Shown here: positions 50,654 to 59,917 of the stretch, one piece after another
Layout: every line of letters starts with the position of its first letter
How positions within the stretch are numbered: the first letter of the stretch is position 1
NCBI RefSeq assembly: GCF_017303215.1
Contig: NZ_JAEMWU010000001.1
Location: forward strand, 620,001-684,000
Reading direction: 5' to 3'
Length of the DNA stretch: 64,000 bases
From: Microbacterium esteraromaticum
Lineage (GTDB): Bacteria; Actinomycetota; Actinomycetes; Actinomycetales; Microbacteriaceae
The notes under the pieces: model-generated
Database searches by the model: none
What the model saw: the letters and a program-made list of their open reading frames with translations, nothing else
What the model was told of the DNA's origin: nothing
Program-made: the position numbers and the translations under genes

Positions 50654-53149
50654 CTAGAGCCGGTCGAGCCCTGTGACGGTCACCACGGCCTCACCGGCCT
50701 CGTCGGATGCCGCCAGGTCGACGTTCGCCGTGATGCCCCAGTCGTGATCGCCGGCCGGGTCGTGCAGGATCTGGCGCACCGTCCAGGTGCTCGCGCTCTG
50801 TTCGATCAGGAGCAGCTGCGGGCTGCGGGCGTCGGCGTCGGTGAGGATCTCGTCGTGCTCGGCGAAGTAGGCATCGAGTGCGTCGTTCCACCCGTCGGCA
50901 CCGAAGTCGGCATCGAGCGAGGCCAGCTGCTCGACGTCCTCGCGCGCCGCGAGCAGCACACGACGGAACATCTCGTTGCGCACCAGCACACGGAACGCCC
51001 GCGTGTTCGCCGTCAGTCGCTTGGGGGCCGGCGGCACCACCGGCTCGTCACCGGGCCGGTCGAAGGCGCCATTATCGGTACCGTCGATCAACTCCTGCCA
51101 CTCGTCGAGCAGGCTCGAATCGACCTGGCGGATCAGCTCGCCCAGCCACTCGATCAGGTCGTGCAGCTCGTCGTTCTTGAGGTGCTCGGGAATCGTCTGC
51201 GAGGCCGCACGATAGGCATCCGACAGGTATCGCAGCACGACGCCCTCTGACCGTGCGATCTTGTAGTAGGCGACATATTCCCCGAACGACATGGCTCGCT
51301 CGTACATGTCGCGCACCACCGATTTCGGGTGCAGCTCGAAGTCGCGGATCCAGGGCTGCGATGCGCTGAAGGTGTCGAAGGCCGCGCTCAGCAGCTCCTC
51401 CTGCGGCTTCGGGTACGTGATCTGCTCGAGCAGCTCCATGCGCTCGTCGTACTCGATACCCTCGGCCTTCATCGCGGCAACCGCCTCGCCGCGGGCGAGG
51501 AACTCCTGCTGGCCCAGCACGGCGCGCGGGTCATCCAGGGTTGCCTCGACGATCGAGATCATGTCGAGCGCGAACGTCGCCGATTCGGGTTCCAGCAGCT
51601 CGAACGCCGCCAGCGCGAACGGCGAAAGCGGCTGGTTCAGCGCGAAGTTCGGCTGCAGGTCGACCGTCAGACGGATCTGACCGTCGACGTTCTCGACGAT
51701 GCCCGATTGCACCAGGGTGCGGTAGATCCCCAGGGCGCGCACCGCCAGCATCCGCTGTGTCGAACGCGACTCGTGGTTCTCATATACCAGCGCACGCATA
51801 TTGCCGAACACGTCGCCGCCGCGCGCGATGACGTTCAGGATCATCGCGCTCGTGATCTGCATGTGCGAGGTCAGCGTTTCGGGCTGCGACCCCACGAGCT
51901 TCTGGAACGACGGCTCGCCCCACGACACGAAACCGTCGGGAGCCTTCTTGCGGATGATCTTGCGCTTCTTCTTCGGGTCATCGCCCGCCTTCTTGAGCGC
52001 GGCGAGATTCTCGGATTCGTGCTCGGGCGCCTGCGCCACCACCGTGCCCGCGGTGTCGTAGCCCGCACGTCCCGCACGCCCCGCAATCTGATGGAACTCG
52101 CGGGCGTTGAGCTGCCGCATCCGCTTGCCGTCGAACTTCGTCAGCGCGGTCAGCAGCACCGTGCGGATGGGCACATTGATACCCACCCCGAGCGTGTCGG
52201 TGCCGCAGATGACCCGCAGCATGCCGCGCTGCGCCAACTGCTCGACCAGTCGCCGGTACTTGGGCAGCATGCCCGCATGATGCACCCCGATGCCCAGTCG
52301 CAGCAGCCGTGACAGCGTCTTGCCGAATGCGGTGGTGAAACGGAATCCGCCGATGAGGTCGGCGATGGCGTCGCGCTGCTCGCGCGTGGCGACCTTTGCG
52401 CTGGCCAGCGCCTGGGCGCGCTCCATCGCCGCTGCTTGAGAGAAGTGCACGATGTAGATCGGTGCCTGGCCGGTCTGCAGCAGGTCGTCGATCGTCTCGT
52501 GGATCGGGGTCGTCTCGTAGTAGAAGTGCAGCGGCACGGGGCGTTCGACGCCGGTCACGACTGCCGTCTCGCGTCCGGTGCGGCGGGTGAGGTCGGATGC
52601 CAGCTCGCTGACATCGCCCAGCGTCGCCGACATGAGCACGAACTGCGCCTGCGGCAGCTCGAGCAGCGGCACCTGCCAGGCCCACCCGCGGTCGGGGTCG
52701 CCGTAGAAGTGGAACTCGTCCATCACGACCTGGCCGATGTCGGCATCCGCGCCCTCGCGCAGCGCGAGGTTGGCGAGGATCTCGGCCGTGCAGCAGATGA
52801 TCGGCGCATCGGCGTTGACCGAGGAATCGCCCGTGATCATGCCGACGTTCTCGGCGCCGAAGACGTCGACCAGGGCGAAGAACTTCTCGCTCACCAGCGC
52901 CTTGATCGGTGCCGTGTAGAACGTGGTGCGGTCATCGGCGAGCGCGGCGAAGTGCGCGGCGATCGCCACCAGAGACTTGCCGGTGCCGGTGGGGGTCGAC
53001 AGGATCAGGTTCTGGCCCGAGACGATCTCGATGACCGCCTCGTCCTGCGCCGGGTACAGGCTGATGCCGGTCGACTCCGCCCACTCGACGAAGGCCAGGT
53101 AGATGGCGTCCGCATCGGCGTCGCGCAGGGGAGTGGGATCGAGAACCAT
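50654..53149 (-). CDS. Ski2-like DEAD/DEAH RNA helicase with DUF3516
   Basis: 831 residues. Motif I STPTGTGKSLVAIAAHF, Ib-like TGDSSVNADAPIICCTAEIL, II VVMDEFHFYGD, III VLMSATLGDVSE, V GTDTLGVGINVPIRTVLLT and VI QIAGRAGRAGYDTAG. The C-terminal half (about 400-830) is DUF3516, specific to actinobacterial members. It probably unwinds structured RNA in decay or ribosome work. Single gene. Confidence 0.92.
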   Translation of the reverse strand: MVLDPTPLRDADADAIYLAFVEWAESTGISLYPAQDEAVIEIVSGQNLILSTPTGTGKSLVAIAAHFAALADDRTTFYTAPIKALVSEKFFALVDVFGAENVGMITGDSSVNADAPIICCTAEILANLALREGADADIGQVVMDEFHFYGDPDRGWAWQVPLLELPQAQFVLMSATLGDVSELASDLTRRTGRETAVVTGVERPVPLHFYYETTPIHETIDDLLQTGQAPIYIVHFSQAAAMERAQALASAKVATREQRDAIADLIGGFRFTTAFGKTLSRLLRLGIGVHHAGMLPKYRRLVEQLAQRGMLRVICGTDTLGVGINVPIRTVLLTALTKFDGKRMRQLNAREFHQIAGRAGRAGYDTAGTVVAQAPEHESENLAALKKAGDDPKKKRKIIRKKAPDGFVSWGEPSFQKLVGSQPETLTSHMQITSAMILNVIARGGDVFGNMRALVYENHESRSTQRMLAVRALGIYRTLVQSGIVENVDGQIRLTVDLQPNFALNQPLSPFALAAFELLEPESATFALDMISIVEATLDDPRAVLGQQEFLARGEAVAAMKAEGIEYDERMELLEQITYPKPQEELLSAAFDTFSASQPWIRDFELHPKSVVRDMYERAMSFGEYVAYYKIARSEGVVLRYLSDAYRAASQTIPEHLKNDELHDLIEWLGELIRQVDSSLLDEWQELIDGTDNGAFDRPGDEPVVPPAPKRLTANTRAFRVLVRNEMFRRVLLAAREDVEQLASLDADFGADGWNDALDAYFAEHDEILTDADARSPQLLLIEQSASTWTVRQILHDPAGDHDWGITANVDLAASDEAGEAVVTVTGLDRL

Positions 53150-53199
53150 GATGTCTCGATCCTTTCATCCCGTGCGGGTCGCCGCCGTTCGCCGTTCGC

Positions 53200-53283
53200 C
53201 GTTCGTAACTCCGGAGAAATGCCCCGTTCCGGGGCGCAGGGGCCCGCTGGTGCGGGATCAGCCGTGGTTTCTCCGGAGTTGCG
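53200..53283. repeat. Dispersed intergenic inverted repeat, copy 2
   Basis: Arms CGTTCGTAACTCCGGAGAAA (53200-53219) and GTTTCTCCGGAGTTGCG (53267-53283), the same as at 3519-3606, with a different interior. Just before it GCCGTTC is repeated three times in tandem (53184-53204). Confidence 0.75.
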
Positions 53284-53301
53284 TGCAGCGGGGTGGCCCG
53301 A

Positions 53302-53661
53302 TCAGGCCTTCTTGACCAGGCTCGACTTCAGCAACATTGCCCCGAAGCCCTCGACGCGGCAGTCGATGTCGTGGCCGTTGACGGGATCGATCAGGCGGAT
53401 GCCGCGCACCTTCGTGCCCGCCTTGATGCCCTGCGGTGACCCCTTGACCTTGATCGAGGTGGTCACCACGACGGTGTCACCGTCGGACAGCACGTTGCCC
53501 ACGGCGTCTTTGACGACCCGCTGGACGGGCCCGTCGTCCGGTGTCGCAGCGCTCTCTTGCGGTGCCCATTCGTGTCCGCACATCGGGCACACCAGCAGGG
53601 CGCCCATCTCATAGGTGTGCTCGCTGGAGCAGTCGGGGCACGGGGGAAGGGAGTCAGCCAT
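53302..53661 (-). CDS. yjdM: YjdM/PhnA-family zinc-ribbon protein
   Basis: 119 residues. N-terminal zinc ribbon (CPDCSSEHTYEMGALLVC, then PMCGHEW) and the C-terminal SH3-like barrel (VKDAVGNVLSDGDTVVVTTS, IKVKGSPQGIKAGTKVRGIR, GHDIDCRVEGFGAMLLKSSL). This is the alkylphosphonate-utilisation-named PhnA family, whose role is not phosphonate breakdown as first thought. TACCAT six bases before the ATG: leaderless. Confidence 0.92.
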   Translation of the reverse strand: MADSLPPCPDCSSEHTYEMGALLVCPMCGHEWAPQESAATPDDGPVQRVVKDAVGNVLSDGDTVVVTTSIKVKGSPQGIKAGTKVRGIRLIDPVNGHDIDCRVEGFGAMLLKSSLVKKA

Positions 53662-53667
53662 GCCTCG

Positions 53668-53673
53668 ATGGTA
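53668..53673 (-). promoter_or_regulatory. -10 box TACCAT, leaderless start of yjdM
   Basis: Six bases before ATG 53661. Confidence 0.5.
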
Positions 53674-53723
53674 TCGCGATATGATGAATCCGTCAGATCA
53701 CTGCCCGTGCAAGAGAGGCCTTC

Positions 53724-54089
53724 ATGCTCAGCGACCCGAACCGCCCGCTGTACGAGGTCAAGGCAGGACTGTTCAAGGGGCTGGCCCACCCGATCCGCAT
53801 CCGCATCCTCGAGGTGCTCTCGGGCACACCCGAGGCCACCGTCAGCGACCTGCTGCGCGTCGTCGAGCTCGAACCCTCGCACGTCTCGCAGCATCTCGCC
53901 GTGCTTCGCCGCAACCGCCTGGTCGTCTCCGAGCGCCGGGGCAGCCTGGTGTTCTACCGCCTGGCCTACCCGCAGGTGGCAGACCTGCTGCACGTCGCCC
54001 GAGAACTGCTCGGTGAGATTCTGCACACCACCCAGCAGCAGCTCGTCGAGAGCGAACACCTCCCGCACATCACAACACCTCGCCCATGA
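53724..54089 (+). CDS. ArsR-family regulator coupled to a SulP transporter
   Basis: 121 residues. Winged helix 14-90 (FKGLAHPIRIRILEVLSGTP, LLRVVELEPSHVSQHLAVLR, wing SERRGSLVFYRLAYPQVADL). The metal-site ELCVCDL is absent. ATGA overlap with the transporter gene, whose expression it probably controls; what it senses is open. GAGAGG upstream of the start. Confidence 0.88.
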   Translation: MLSDPNRPLYEVKAGLFKGLAHPIRIRILEVLSGTPEATVSDLLRVVELEPSHVSQHLAVLRRNRLVVSERRGSLVFYRLAYPQVADLLHVARELLGEILHTTQQQLVESEHLPHITTPRP

Positions 54090-55711
54090 ACGCCTGGTCA
54101 CCCCGCACTCTGCTGCCGTCGGTCGGTGACTACCGCGACCTGCCCCGCACCTGGCGTGGTGACCTGCTCGCGGGCGTCACCGTCGGCATCGTGGCGCTGC
54201 CCCTCGCCCTCGCCTTCGGCGTCAGCTCGGGCGCCGGCGCCGAGAGCGGATTGGTCACCGCCATCATCGCCGGGGTCGTCGCCGCCGTGTTCGGCGGGTC
54301 GCACGTGCAGGTCTCGGGGCCGACCGGCGCCATGGTCGTGGTGCTGGCACCGATCCTCGCCGTGCACGGCGCCGGCGCACTGGCCGCCATCTGCCTGATG
54401 GCGGGTCTGCTCGTACTGGCCGCGGGCGCCCTGCGCCTGGGGCGTACCGTCGGCTACATTCCATGGCCCGTGATCGAGGGGTTCACCCTCGGCATCGCCG
54501 TCATCATCTTTCTGCAGCAGGTGCCCACCGCCACGGGTGCCCCGCCCGGCGAGAGCACCAACGCTCTCATCGCCGCGGTGCAGTCGCTGGGCGCGCTGTC
54601 CTGGCCGAAGGCGACCTGGTCGCTGCTGCTCGTGGCGGTCGTGGTCATCATCATGGTGATTTCGATGCGCGTGCATCCGCGCTTCCCAGGGTCGCTGCTG
54701 GCGATCGTCGCTGCCTCTCTCATCGCCGCCGTCGCGGGGCTCCCCGTCGACACGATCGGCGAGCTGCCCGCCGGGCTGCCGTCACCGACCCTTCCGACGA
54801 TCGACGTGGCGACGACCCTGGCGCTGATCGGCCCGGCGGTGGCGGTCGCCGCGCTCGCCGCCATCGAGTCGTTGCTGTCTGTGCGGGTCGCCGCGACCCT
54901 CGCCGAGACCGGCCCGTACGACGCGGACCGCGAGCTGGTCGGGCAGGGGCTCGCCTCGATCGCCGCCGGCCTGTTCGGCGGCATGCCCGCCACCGGCGCC
55001 ATCGCCCGCACCGCCGTCAACGTGCGATCCGGTGCGCGCACCCGCATGGCCGCCATCGTGCACGCCCTGCTGCTGCTGGCGATCGCCTCGGTCGGTGCCG
55101 CGGTCGTCGCCCACATCCCCCTGGCCGCCCTCGCCGGTGTGCTCATGGTGACCGCGGTACGCATGATCGCCCCCGCCACGGTGCGCACCGTCCTGCGATC
55201 CACGCGTGCCGATGCCGCCGTGTTCGTCGTGACCGCCGTGGTCACCGTGAGTGTCGACCTGATCTATGCCGTGCTCATCGGCCTGCTGGCCGCCGGGTTC
55301 TTCGCCCTGCGTCAGCTGGCCAAGGCCAGCGGCGTGCACCGCGAAGAACTGCCAGCACCCTCGCAGCCCGGCGATGAGCGCATCGCCCTGTTCCGCCTCG
55401 AAGGGGCCCTGTTCTTCGGAGCCGCCGAACGGATGCTCGAACGCGTCGCCGCACTCGACGACATCGAGGTCGTCGTGATCCGCATGGCGCAGATGCGCAT
55501 GCTCGACGCCACGGGGGCGCAGGTGATCACCGAGTTGATCGGATCGCTCGAGCGCCGCGGCATCACGGTGCTCATCAAGGGCATCCCCGCAGAGCATCTG
55601 CCCCTCGCCGAGCGGGTGGGCGTGCTGTCGTCGTTGCGGCACCAGAACCACCTCTTCGACGACCTCGATGCGGCGATCGCGCACGCACGCAGTCATGTCT
55701 CCCGGTCATGA
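54086..55711 (+). CDS. SulP (SLC26)-family anion transporter
   Basis: 541 residues. Sulfate-transporter core with about twelve to fourteen helices (GDLLAGVTVGIVALPLALAF, signature-like region GGSHVQVSGPTGAMVVVLAP), NTA-IG loop SIAAGLFGGMPATGAIARTA, and a C-terminal STAS domain (about 440-535: RIALFRLEGALFFGAAERML, MRMLDATGAQVITELIGSLE). Moves sulfate, bicarbonate or dicarboxylates; not decided from sequence. Co-translated with the ArsR gene. Confidence 0.9.
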   Translation: MNAWSPRTLLPSVGDYRDLPRTWRGDLLAGVTVGIVALPLALAFGVSSGAGAESGLVTAIIAGVVAAVFGGSHVQVSGPTGAMVVVLAPILAVHGAGALAAICLMAGLLVLAAGALRLGRTVGYIPWPVIEGFTLGIAVIIFLQQVPTATGAPPGESTNALIAAVQSLGALSWPKATWSLLLVAVVVIIMVISMRVHPRFPGSLLAIVAASLIAAVAGLPVDTIGELPAGLPSPTLPTIDVATTLALIGPAVAVAALAAIESLLSVRVAATLAETGPYDADRELVGQGLASIAAGLFGGMPATGAIARTAVNVRSGARTRMAAIVHALLLLAIASVGAAVVAHIPLAALAGVLMVTAVRMIAPATVRTVLRSTRADAAVFVVTAVVTVSVDLIYAVLIGLLAAGFFALRQLAKASGVHREELPAPSQPGDERIALFRLEGALFFGAAERMLERVAALDDIEVVVIRMAQMRMLDATGAQVITELIGSLERRGITVLIKGIPAEHLPLAERVGVLSSLRHQNHLFDDLDAAIAHARSHVSRS

Positions 55712-55730
55712 ACCGCTGTGCCGCACCGGC

Positions 55731-55736
55731 GAGAAT
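55731..55736 (+). promoter_or_regulatory. -10 box GAGAAT, leaderless start of the PucR-type gene
   Basis: Six bases before ATG 55743. Confidence 0.45.
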
Positions 55737-55742
55737 GGAGGG

Positions 55743-57530
55743 ATGAGCTCCGATCTCGCGGCGATCCTGCGGGCGATCGGCGACGGCGCGACGCCCGAGC
55801 CCGATCGCATCCGCACCGCCCTCGGAACCGACTCCGCCACCGCGGATGCCCTGGTCGAGCTCGCGTATCGCGTCGAGGGGCTGCGCCAGCGCAGCGCCGA
55901 ACTGCGGGTGATGATGTCGTCGACCCGTGAACTGCTCGCCGAACCCGACGCCGACCTGATGCTGCAGCGCATCGTCGATCACGCGCACGAGCTGATCGCG
56001 GGCGATGTCACCTACCTGTCGGTCTACGACCCGACGCGCGACGAGCTGCGGGTGCGCGCCGCGAGCGGCACGATCTCGTCGCGCTTTCTGGGCATGGTCG
56101 TACCGGCCGGGGTCGGGCTCGCGAGCCGCGCCGTGCACACCCGCCACCCGCAGTGGGTGGAGGACTACACGACGCTGACCTCGGTTCCGCACGATCCGAC
56201 GATCGACGCCATCGTGCACGAGGAGCGGCTGCGATCGATGCTCGGCGCCCCACTGGTGGTCAAGGGTGAGGTGCTGGGTGTGCTCTTCACCGCCGGGCGC
56301 GACGCACGTGCGCACCGGCCCGACGAGATCTCGCTCCTGTCGGCCTTCGCCGGGCACGCCGCGCTGGTGCTGCACCTCGCCCGGTTGCTCGGGCGGGCCA
56401 CCGACGCCACCGAACAGGCCGCCGTGCGCCAGCGTCAGGCCGAATGGGCGGCGGGACTGCACGAGGAACTGACCCGGTTGGCGGTGACCGGCCATGATGC
56501 CGAGGGCATCGCCGCGGCGCTCTCTGACGCGCTCGGGCGCCGCGTCACCCTGCGGCGCGCGGTCGAGGGCGGCGACCCCCTCGGGCAGGTGATCCGGGCC
56601 TCCGGTGATGGCGGACGCAGCACCGTGCTCGACGACGGGCCGATCGAACTCGTCGCGCCGATCCTCGGTGCGACCGAGGTCAGCGGAGCGCTGCTGGTCG
56701 AGCGCGCCGGTGAACCATTGACGGCCGTCGAACGGCGCACTGTCGAGCGGTCGGCGCTCACCGCAGCGCTCGTGCTGCTGCGCCGCGACGCGCTCGCCGA
56801 CGCCGAGGAGCGCGTGCGGGGCGAACTGGCCGCAGAGCTGCTGGCCGCCCCGGCGCGCCGAGAGGCGGCGCTGGCGCGGGCGGCCGGCCGCGGGCATCCG
56901 ATCGCCGCACCCTGGACCGCCCTGGTGGTGACCTGCGCCGCCGAACAGCGCGCGTCCCTGCTCAGTCGCCTGCGTCTGCGCACGGACTGGCTTGTCGCGC
57001 CTCACGGCGACGGGATCGCCGTTCTCGCCCCCGGCGACCCCGAGCCGGCGGTGACCGATGCCGAGGCGACGAGCGGCGTCGATGCCGCGCTGCTGGTGTT
57101 CGGTCGCGCCCGCAACCTCGACGAGGCCGCTGACGCGGTACGCGACATCGGGCTCACCGCGCGCCTCGCGCACGGTCTCGGCATTCACCGAGGACGGATG
57201 GATGCTGCCGTGCTGGCCCCCTACGCGCCGCTGTTCCACGGCGACGGGGCGCGGCTCGCCCGCTTCGTCGACAGCATGTTGCATCCGGTCGTCGACTGGG
57301 ATGCCGCCAAGGGCACCATGCTGTTCGCGACGCTCGTCGCGCTGTTCGATCAGCGGTGGCAGCTCGCGGCGACCGCCCGCGAGTTGCACGTGCACGTCAA
57401 CACCCTCGCCCAGCGCATCGCCCGGTTGCGGCAGATGCTGGGCTCCGTTCTCGACGCGCCCGAGGCCCGCTTCCGGCTGGAGATGGCCGTGCGGGTCGAG
57501 CAGGCGCGCAGAGCACTCGAACAGACATAG
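55743..57530 (+). CDS. GAF-domain regulator of the PucR/CdaR type
   Basis: 595 residues. A coiled-coil-like start (about 30-62), a GAF domain (about 65-215: MLQRIVDHAHELIAGDVTYL, SRAVHTRHPQWVEDYTTL, GAPLVVKGEVLGVLFTAGRD), a middle region, and a C-terminal PucR helix-turn-helix (about 525-590: LFDQRWQLAATARELHVHVN, TLAQRIARLRQMLG). It precedes the HMG-CoA genes in the same orientation and is their likely activator, responding to a small molecule in the GAF pocket. Confidence 0.87.
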   Translation: MSSDLAAILRAIGDGATPEPDRIRTALGTDSATADALVELAYRVEGLRQRSAELRVMMSSTRELLAEPDADLMLQRIVDHAHELIAGDVTYLSVYDPTRDELRVRAASGTISSRFLGMVVPAGVGLASRAVHTRHPQWVEDYTTLTSVPHDPTIDAIVHEERLRSMLGAPLVVKGEVLGVLFTAGRDARAHRPDEISLLSAFAGHAALVLHLARLLGRATDATEQAAVRQRQAEWAAGLHEELTRLAVTGHDAEGIAAALSDALGRRVTLRRAVEGGDPLGQVIRASGDGGRSTVLDDGPIELVAPILGATEVSGALLVERAGEPLTAVERRTVERSALTAALVLLRRDALADAEERVRGELAAELLAAPARREAALARAAGRGHPIAAPWTALVVTCAAEQRASLLSRLRLRTDWLVAPHGDGIAVLAPGDPEPAVTDAEATSGVDAALLVFGRARNLDEAADAVRDIGLTARLAHGLGIHRGRMDAAVLAPYAPLFHGDGARLARFVDSMLHPVVDWDAAKGTMLFATLVALFDQRWQLAATARELHVHVNTLAQRIARLRQMLGSVLDAPEARFRLEMAVRVEQARRALEQT

Positions 57531-57534
57531 TCAA

Positions 57535-57571
57535 GCGCCCAACAGTGTGCGAATCGCACCTGTTCTGGCGC
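57535..57571 (+). promoter_or_regulatory. Inverted repeat between the PucR-type and mvaA genes
   Basis: Imperfect hairpin arms (57535-57552 and 57554-57571) around a perfect 13-bp palindrome GTGCGAATCGCAC (57547-57559), 5 bp after the stop. Either a terminator or the operator of the PucR-type regulator; the rest of the gap to 57687 shows only the AAGGAAGGA ribosome site. Confidence 0.5.
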
Positions 57572-57687
57572 GCACCGCACTGGTTGGCTGTCGATCTGGC
57601 GGAGGGCCCGACCCGAACGGTGCTCCGCCGGTCCGGCAACGGCGCCCACCGGGAGCCGTCCGGCCGCTCACAAGGAAGGACGACGAC

Positions 57688-58962
57688 GTGGCCACGACAT
57701 CACGGCTCAGCGGACTGCGGAACCTCAGCATCGCCGACCGGCGCACCGCAGTGACAGACGCGATCGGCGGGCAGCCCGAACTGCTCACCGCACTGGACCC
57801 CACCTCGGACGAGGCGCTGACCATGGCGCAGGCCGATCGCATGGTCGAGAACGTCATCGGACAGATCGGCATCCCCGTCGGCGTGTGCACGAACCTCGTG
57901 CTCAACGGCCGCGAGGTGCTCGTGCCGATGGCCACCGAGGAGCCCAGCGTCGTCGCGGCGGCCTCGAACATCGCCCGCATGTCGCGCACCCTCGGCGGCG
58001 TCACCGCCACGTCGTCCGAGCCGGTCATGCAGGCCCAGGTGCAGCTGCTCGACGTCGCCGATCCGCAGGGCGCCCGCGCACGGATCCTCGAGCGCAAGGA
58101 CGACGTGCTCGCCCTCGCCAACGCCCAGGACCCCAAGCTGGTCGAGGTCGGCGGAGGCGCCCGCGACCTCATCGTGCGCACCGTGCACGGCCTGCTCGAC
58201 GACCACCTCATCGTGCATCTCGTGGTGAACGTCGGCGACGCGATGGGCGCGAACGCCGTCAACACCATGGCCGAGGCCATCGCCCCGCTGCTGGCCGAGA
58301 TCGCCCAGGGCCGGTCGCTGCTGCGCATCCTCACCAACCTCGCCGACATGCGCATCACCCGCGCCCGCATCGCCATCGCCCCCGACCAGATCGGCGGCCC
58401 GCAGGTGATCGACGACATGATCGCCGGTGCCGCACTCGCCTATGACGATCCGTATCGCGCCGCGACCCACAACAAGGGCATCATGAACGGCATCTCGGCC
58501 GTCGTGCTCGCCACCGGCAACGACACCCGCGCGGTCGAGGCGGGCGCGCACGCCTACGCCGCCCGCGACGGACAGTACCGGGCCCTGTCGCGGTTCGAGA
58601 AGGACAGCGCCGGCAACCTCGTCGCGACCCTCGAACTGCCCATGGCCGTTGGGCTCGTCGGCGGAGCCACCAAGTCGCACCCCACGGCCCGTGCGGGCGT
58701 CGCCATGACCGAGGTGACCACCGCACGTGAGCTCGGCGAGATCATCTGCGCGATCGGGCTGGCACAGAACGTCGCCGCCGTGCGTGCGCTCGCCGCCGAG
58801 GGCATCCAGCGCGGACACATGGGGCTGCACGCCCGCAACATCGCCGTCGCCGCCGGGGCCACCGGCACCGAGGTCGACGACGTCGCCGCCGAACTCGTCG
58901 CGCGCCGGGCCGTGCGCGTCGACGTCGCCGAGACGGTGCTCGCCGAACTGCGCGCACGATGA
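57688..58962 (+). CDS. mvaA: Hydroxymethylglutaryl-CoA reductase, class II (degradative)
   Basis: 424 residues. Class II features: short N-terminus, RMVENVIGQIGIPVG, catalytic Glu in ATEEPSVVAAASN, NVGDAMGANAVNTMAE, Lys in HNKGIMNGISAVVLATGND, and the C-terminal His in GHMGLHARNIA. The class II enzyme of Pseudomonas mevalonii oxidises mevalonate to HMG-CoA. GTG 57688 has AAGGAAGGA seven bases upstream. ATGA overlap with the lyase gene argues for the degradative direction; no mevalonate-pathway kinases are nearby. Confidence 0.92.
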   Translation: MATTSRLSGLRNLSIADRRTAVTDAIGGQPELLTALDPTSDEALTMAQADRMVENVIGQIGIPVGVCTNLVLNGREVLVPMATEEPSVVAAASNIARMSRTLGGVTATSSEPVMQAQVQLLDVADPQGARARILERKDDVLALANAQDPKLVEVGGGARDLIVRTVHGLLDDHLIVHLVVNVGDAMGANAVNTMAEAIAPLLAEIAQGRSLLRILTNLADMRITRARIAIAPDQIGGPQVIDDMIAGAALAYDDPYRAATHNKGIMNGISAVVLATGNDTRAVEAGAHAYAARDGQYRALSRFEKDSAGNLVATLELPMAVGLVGGATKSHPTARAGVAMTEVTTARELGEIICAIGLAQNVAAVRALAAEGIQRGHMGLHARNIAVAAGATGTEVDDVAAELVARRAVRVDVAETVLAELRAR

Positions 58963-59903
58963 GCGCGGTGCGCCAGCTCGGCCTGCCCATGACGCAGGCC
59001 GACCCGGGCATCGATGTCGACACGGTCGAGATCTGGGAGGTCGCCCCGCGCGACGGACTCCAGGCCGAGAGCGTCACCCTCGACGCCGACACCAAGGTCG
59101 AGCTCATCGAGCGGCTCGCGCAGGCCGGGGCGCGGATCATCGAGGCGGGCAGCTTCGTGCGCGCCGACCGCGTGCCGCAGATGGCCGACTCGGCCGAGGT
59201 TCTCACCCGCACCGCGGCGCTCGACGTGCGCACGCCCGTGCTCGTTCCGAACCTGCGCGGATACGAACTGGCCCGCGCCGCTGGTGCCGACGACATCGCC
59301 GTGTTCCTCAGCGTCACCGAATCGTTCTCGCAGCAGAACCTCGGCGCCGCCCGGGCGACCATGGAGACGGCGGCCGGCGAGGTCGTCGCGCGAGCCATCG
59401 CCGATGGCGTGCGGGTGCGCGGCTATCTGTCGATGGTGTTCGGCGACCCGTGGGAAGGGGCGGTCGCGACCGACGAGGTCGTGCGTCTGGCATCCGTCAT
59501 GCGCTCGTGGGGTGTCGAACAGCTCTCGCTCGGCGACACGATCGGCGTCGCGACGCCGGGGCAGGTGCGCGGGATCGTGCGCGCTCTCGTCGACTCGGGC
59601 CTTCCCGTGGGCGAGATCGCCCTGCACATGCACGACACCTACGGCATGGCCGTCGCCAACGTGCACGCCGGCCTCGAAGAGGGCGTGCGCGTCTTCGACG
59701 CCGCCGCCGGCGGGGTCGGCGGATGCCCCTTCGCGCGGTCGGCGACCGGCAACCTCGCCACCGACGACCTCGTGTGGATGCTGGAAGGGCTCGGCATCCG
59801 CACCGGCATCGACCTCGATGCCCTCACCGAAACGAGCATCTGGCTCACCCGGGCGCTGGGCAAGGCGCCCACGTCACGCGTCGCGACGGCGCTGAGCCGC
59901 TGA
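58959..59903 (+). CDS. mvaB: Hydroxymethylglutaryl-CoA lyase
   Basis: 314 residues of the DRE-TIM family. Metal and catalytic motif WEVAPRDGLQAESV, His pair in LHMHDTYGMAVANV, and the Cys loop GVGGCPFARSATGN. Splits HMG-CoA to acetyl-CoA and acetoacetate. Coupled to mvaA by ATGA. Together they would turn mevalonate into acetyl units. Confidence 0.92.
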   Translation: MSAVRQLGLPMTQADPGIDVDTVEIWEVAPRDGLQAESVTLDADTKVELIERLAQAGARIIEAGSFVRADRVPQMADSAEVLTRTAALDVRTPVLVPNLRGYELARAAGADDIAVFLSVTESFSQQNLGAARATMETAAGEVVARAIADGVRVRGYLSMVFGDPWEGAVATDEVVRLASVMRSWGVEQLSLGDTIGVATPGQVRGIVRALVDSGLPVGEIALHMHDTYGMAVANVHAGLEEGVRVFDAAAGGVGGCPFARSATGNLATDDLVWMLEGLGIRTGIDLDALTETSIWLTRALGKAPTSRVATALSR

Positions 59904-59917
59904 GAAAGGAACTACCC

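Noticed and set aside
53184..53204. Three tandem GCCGTTC units as a CRISPR or VNTR array
   Set aside because: Only seven-base units, three copies, no spacers.
55575..57395. 606-codon minus-strand frame
   Set aside because: Antisense to the GAF/PucR-type regulator and the SulP end; no recognisable domain.
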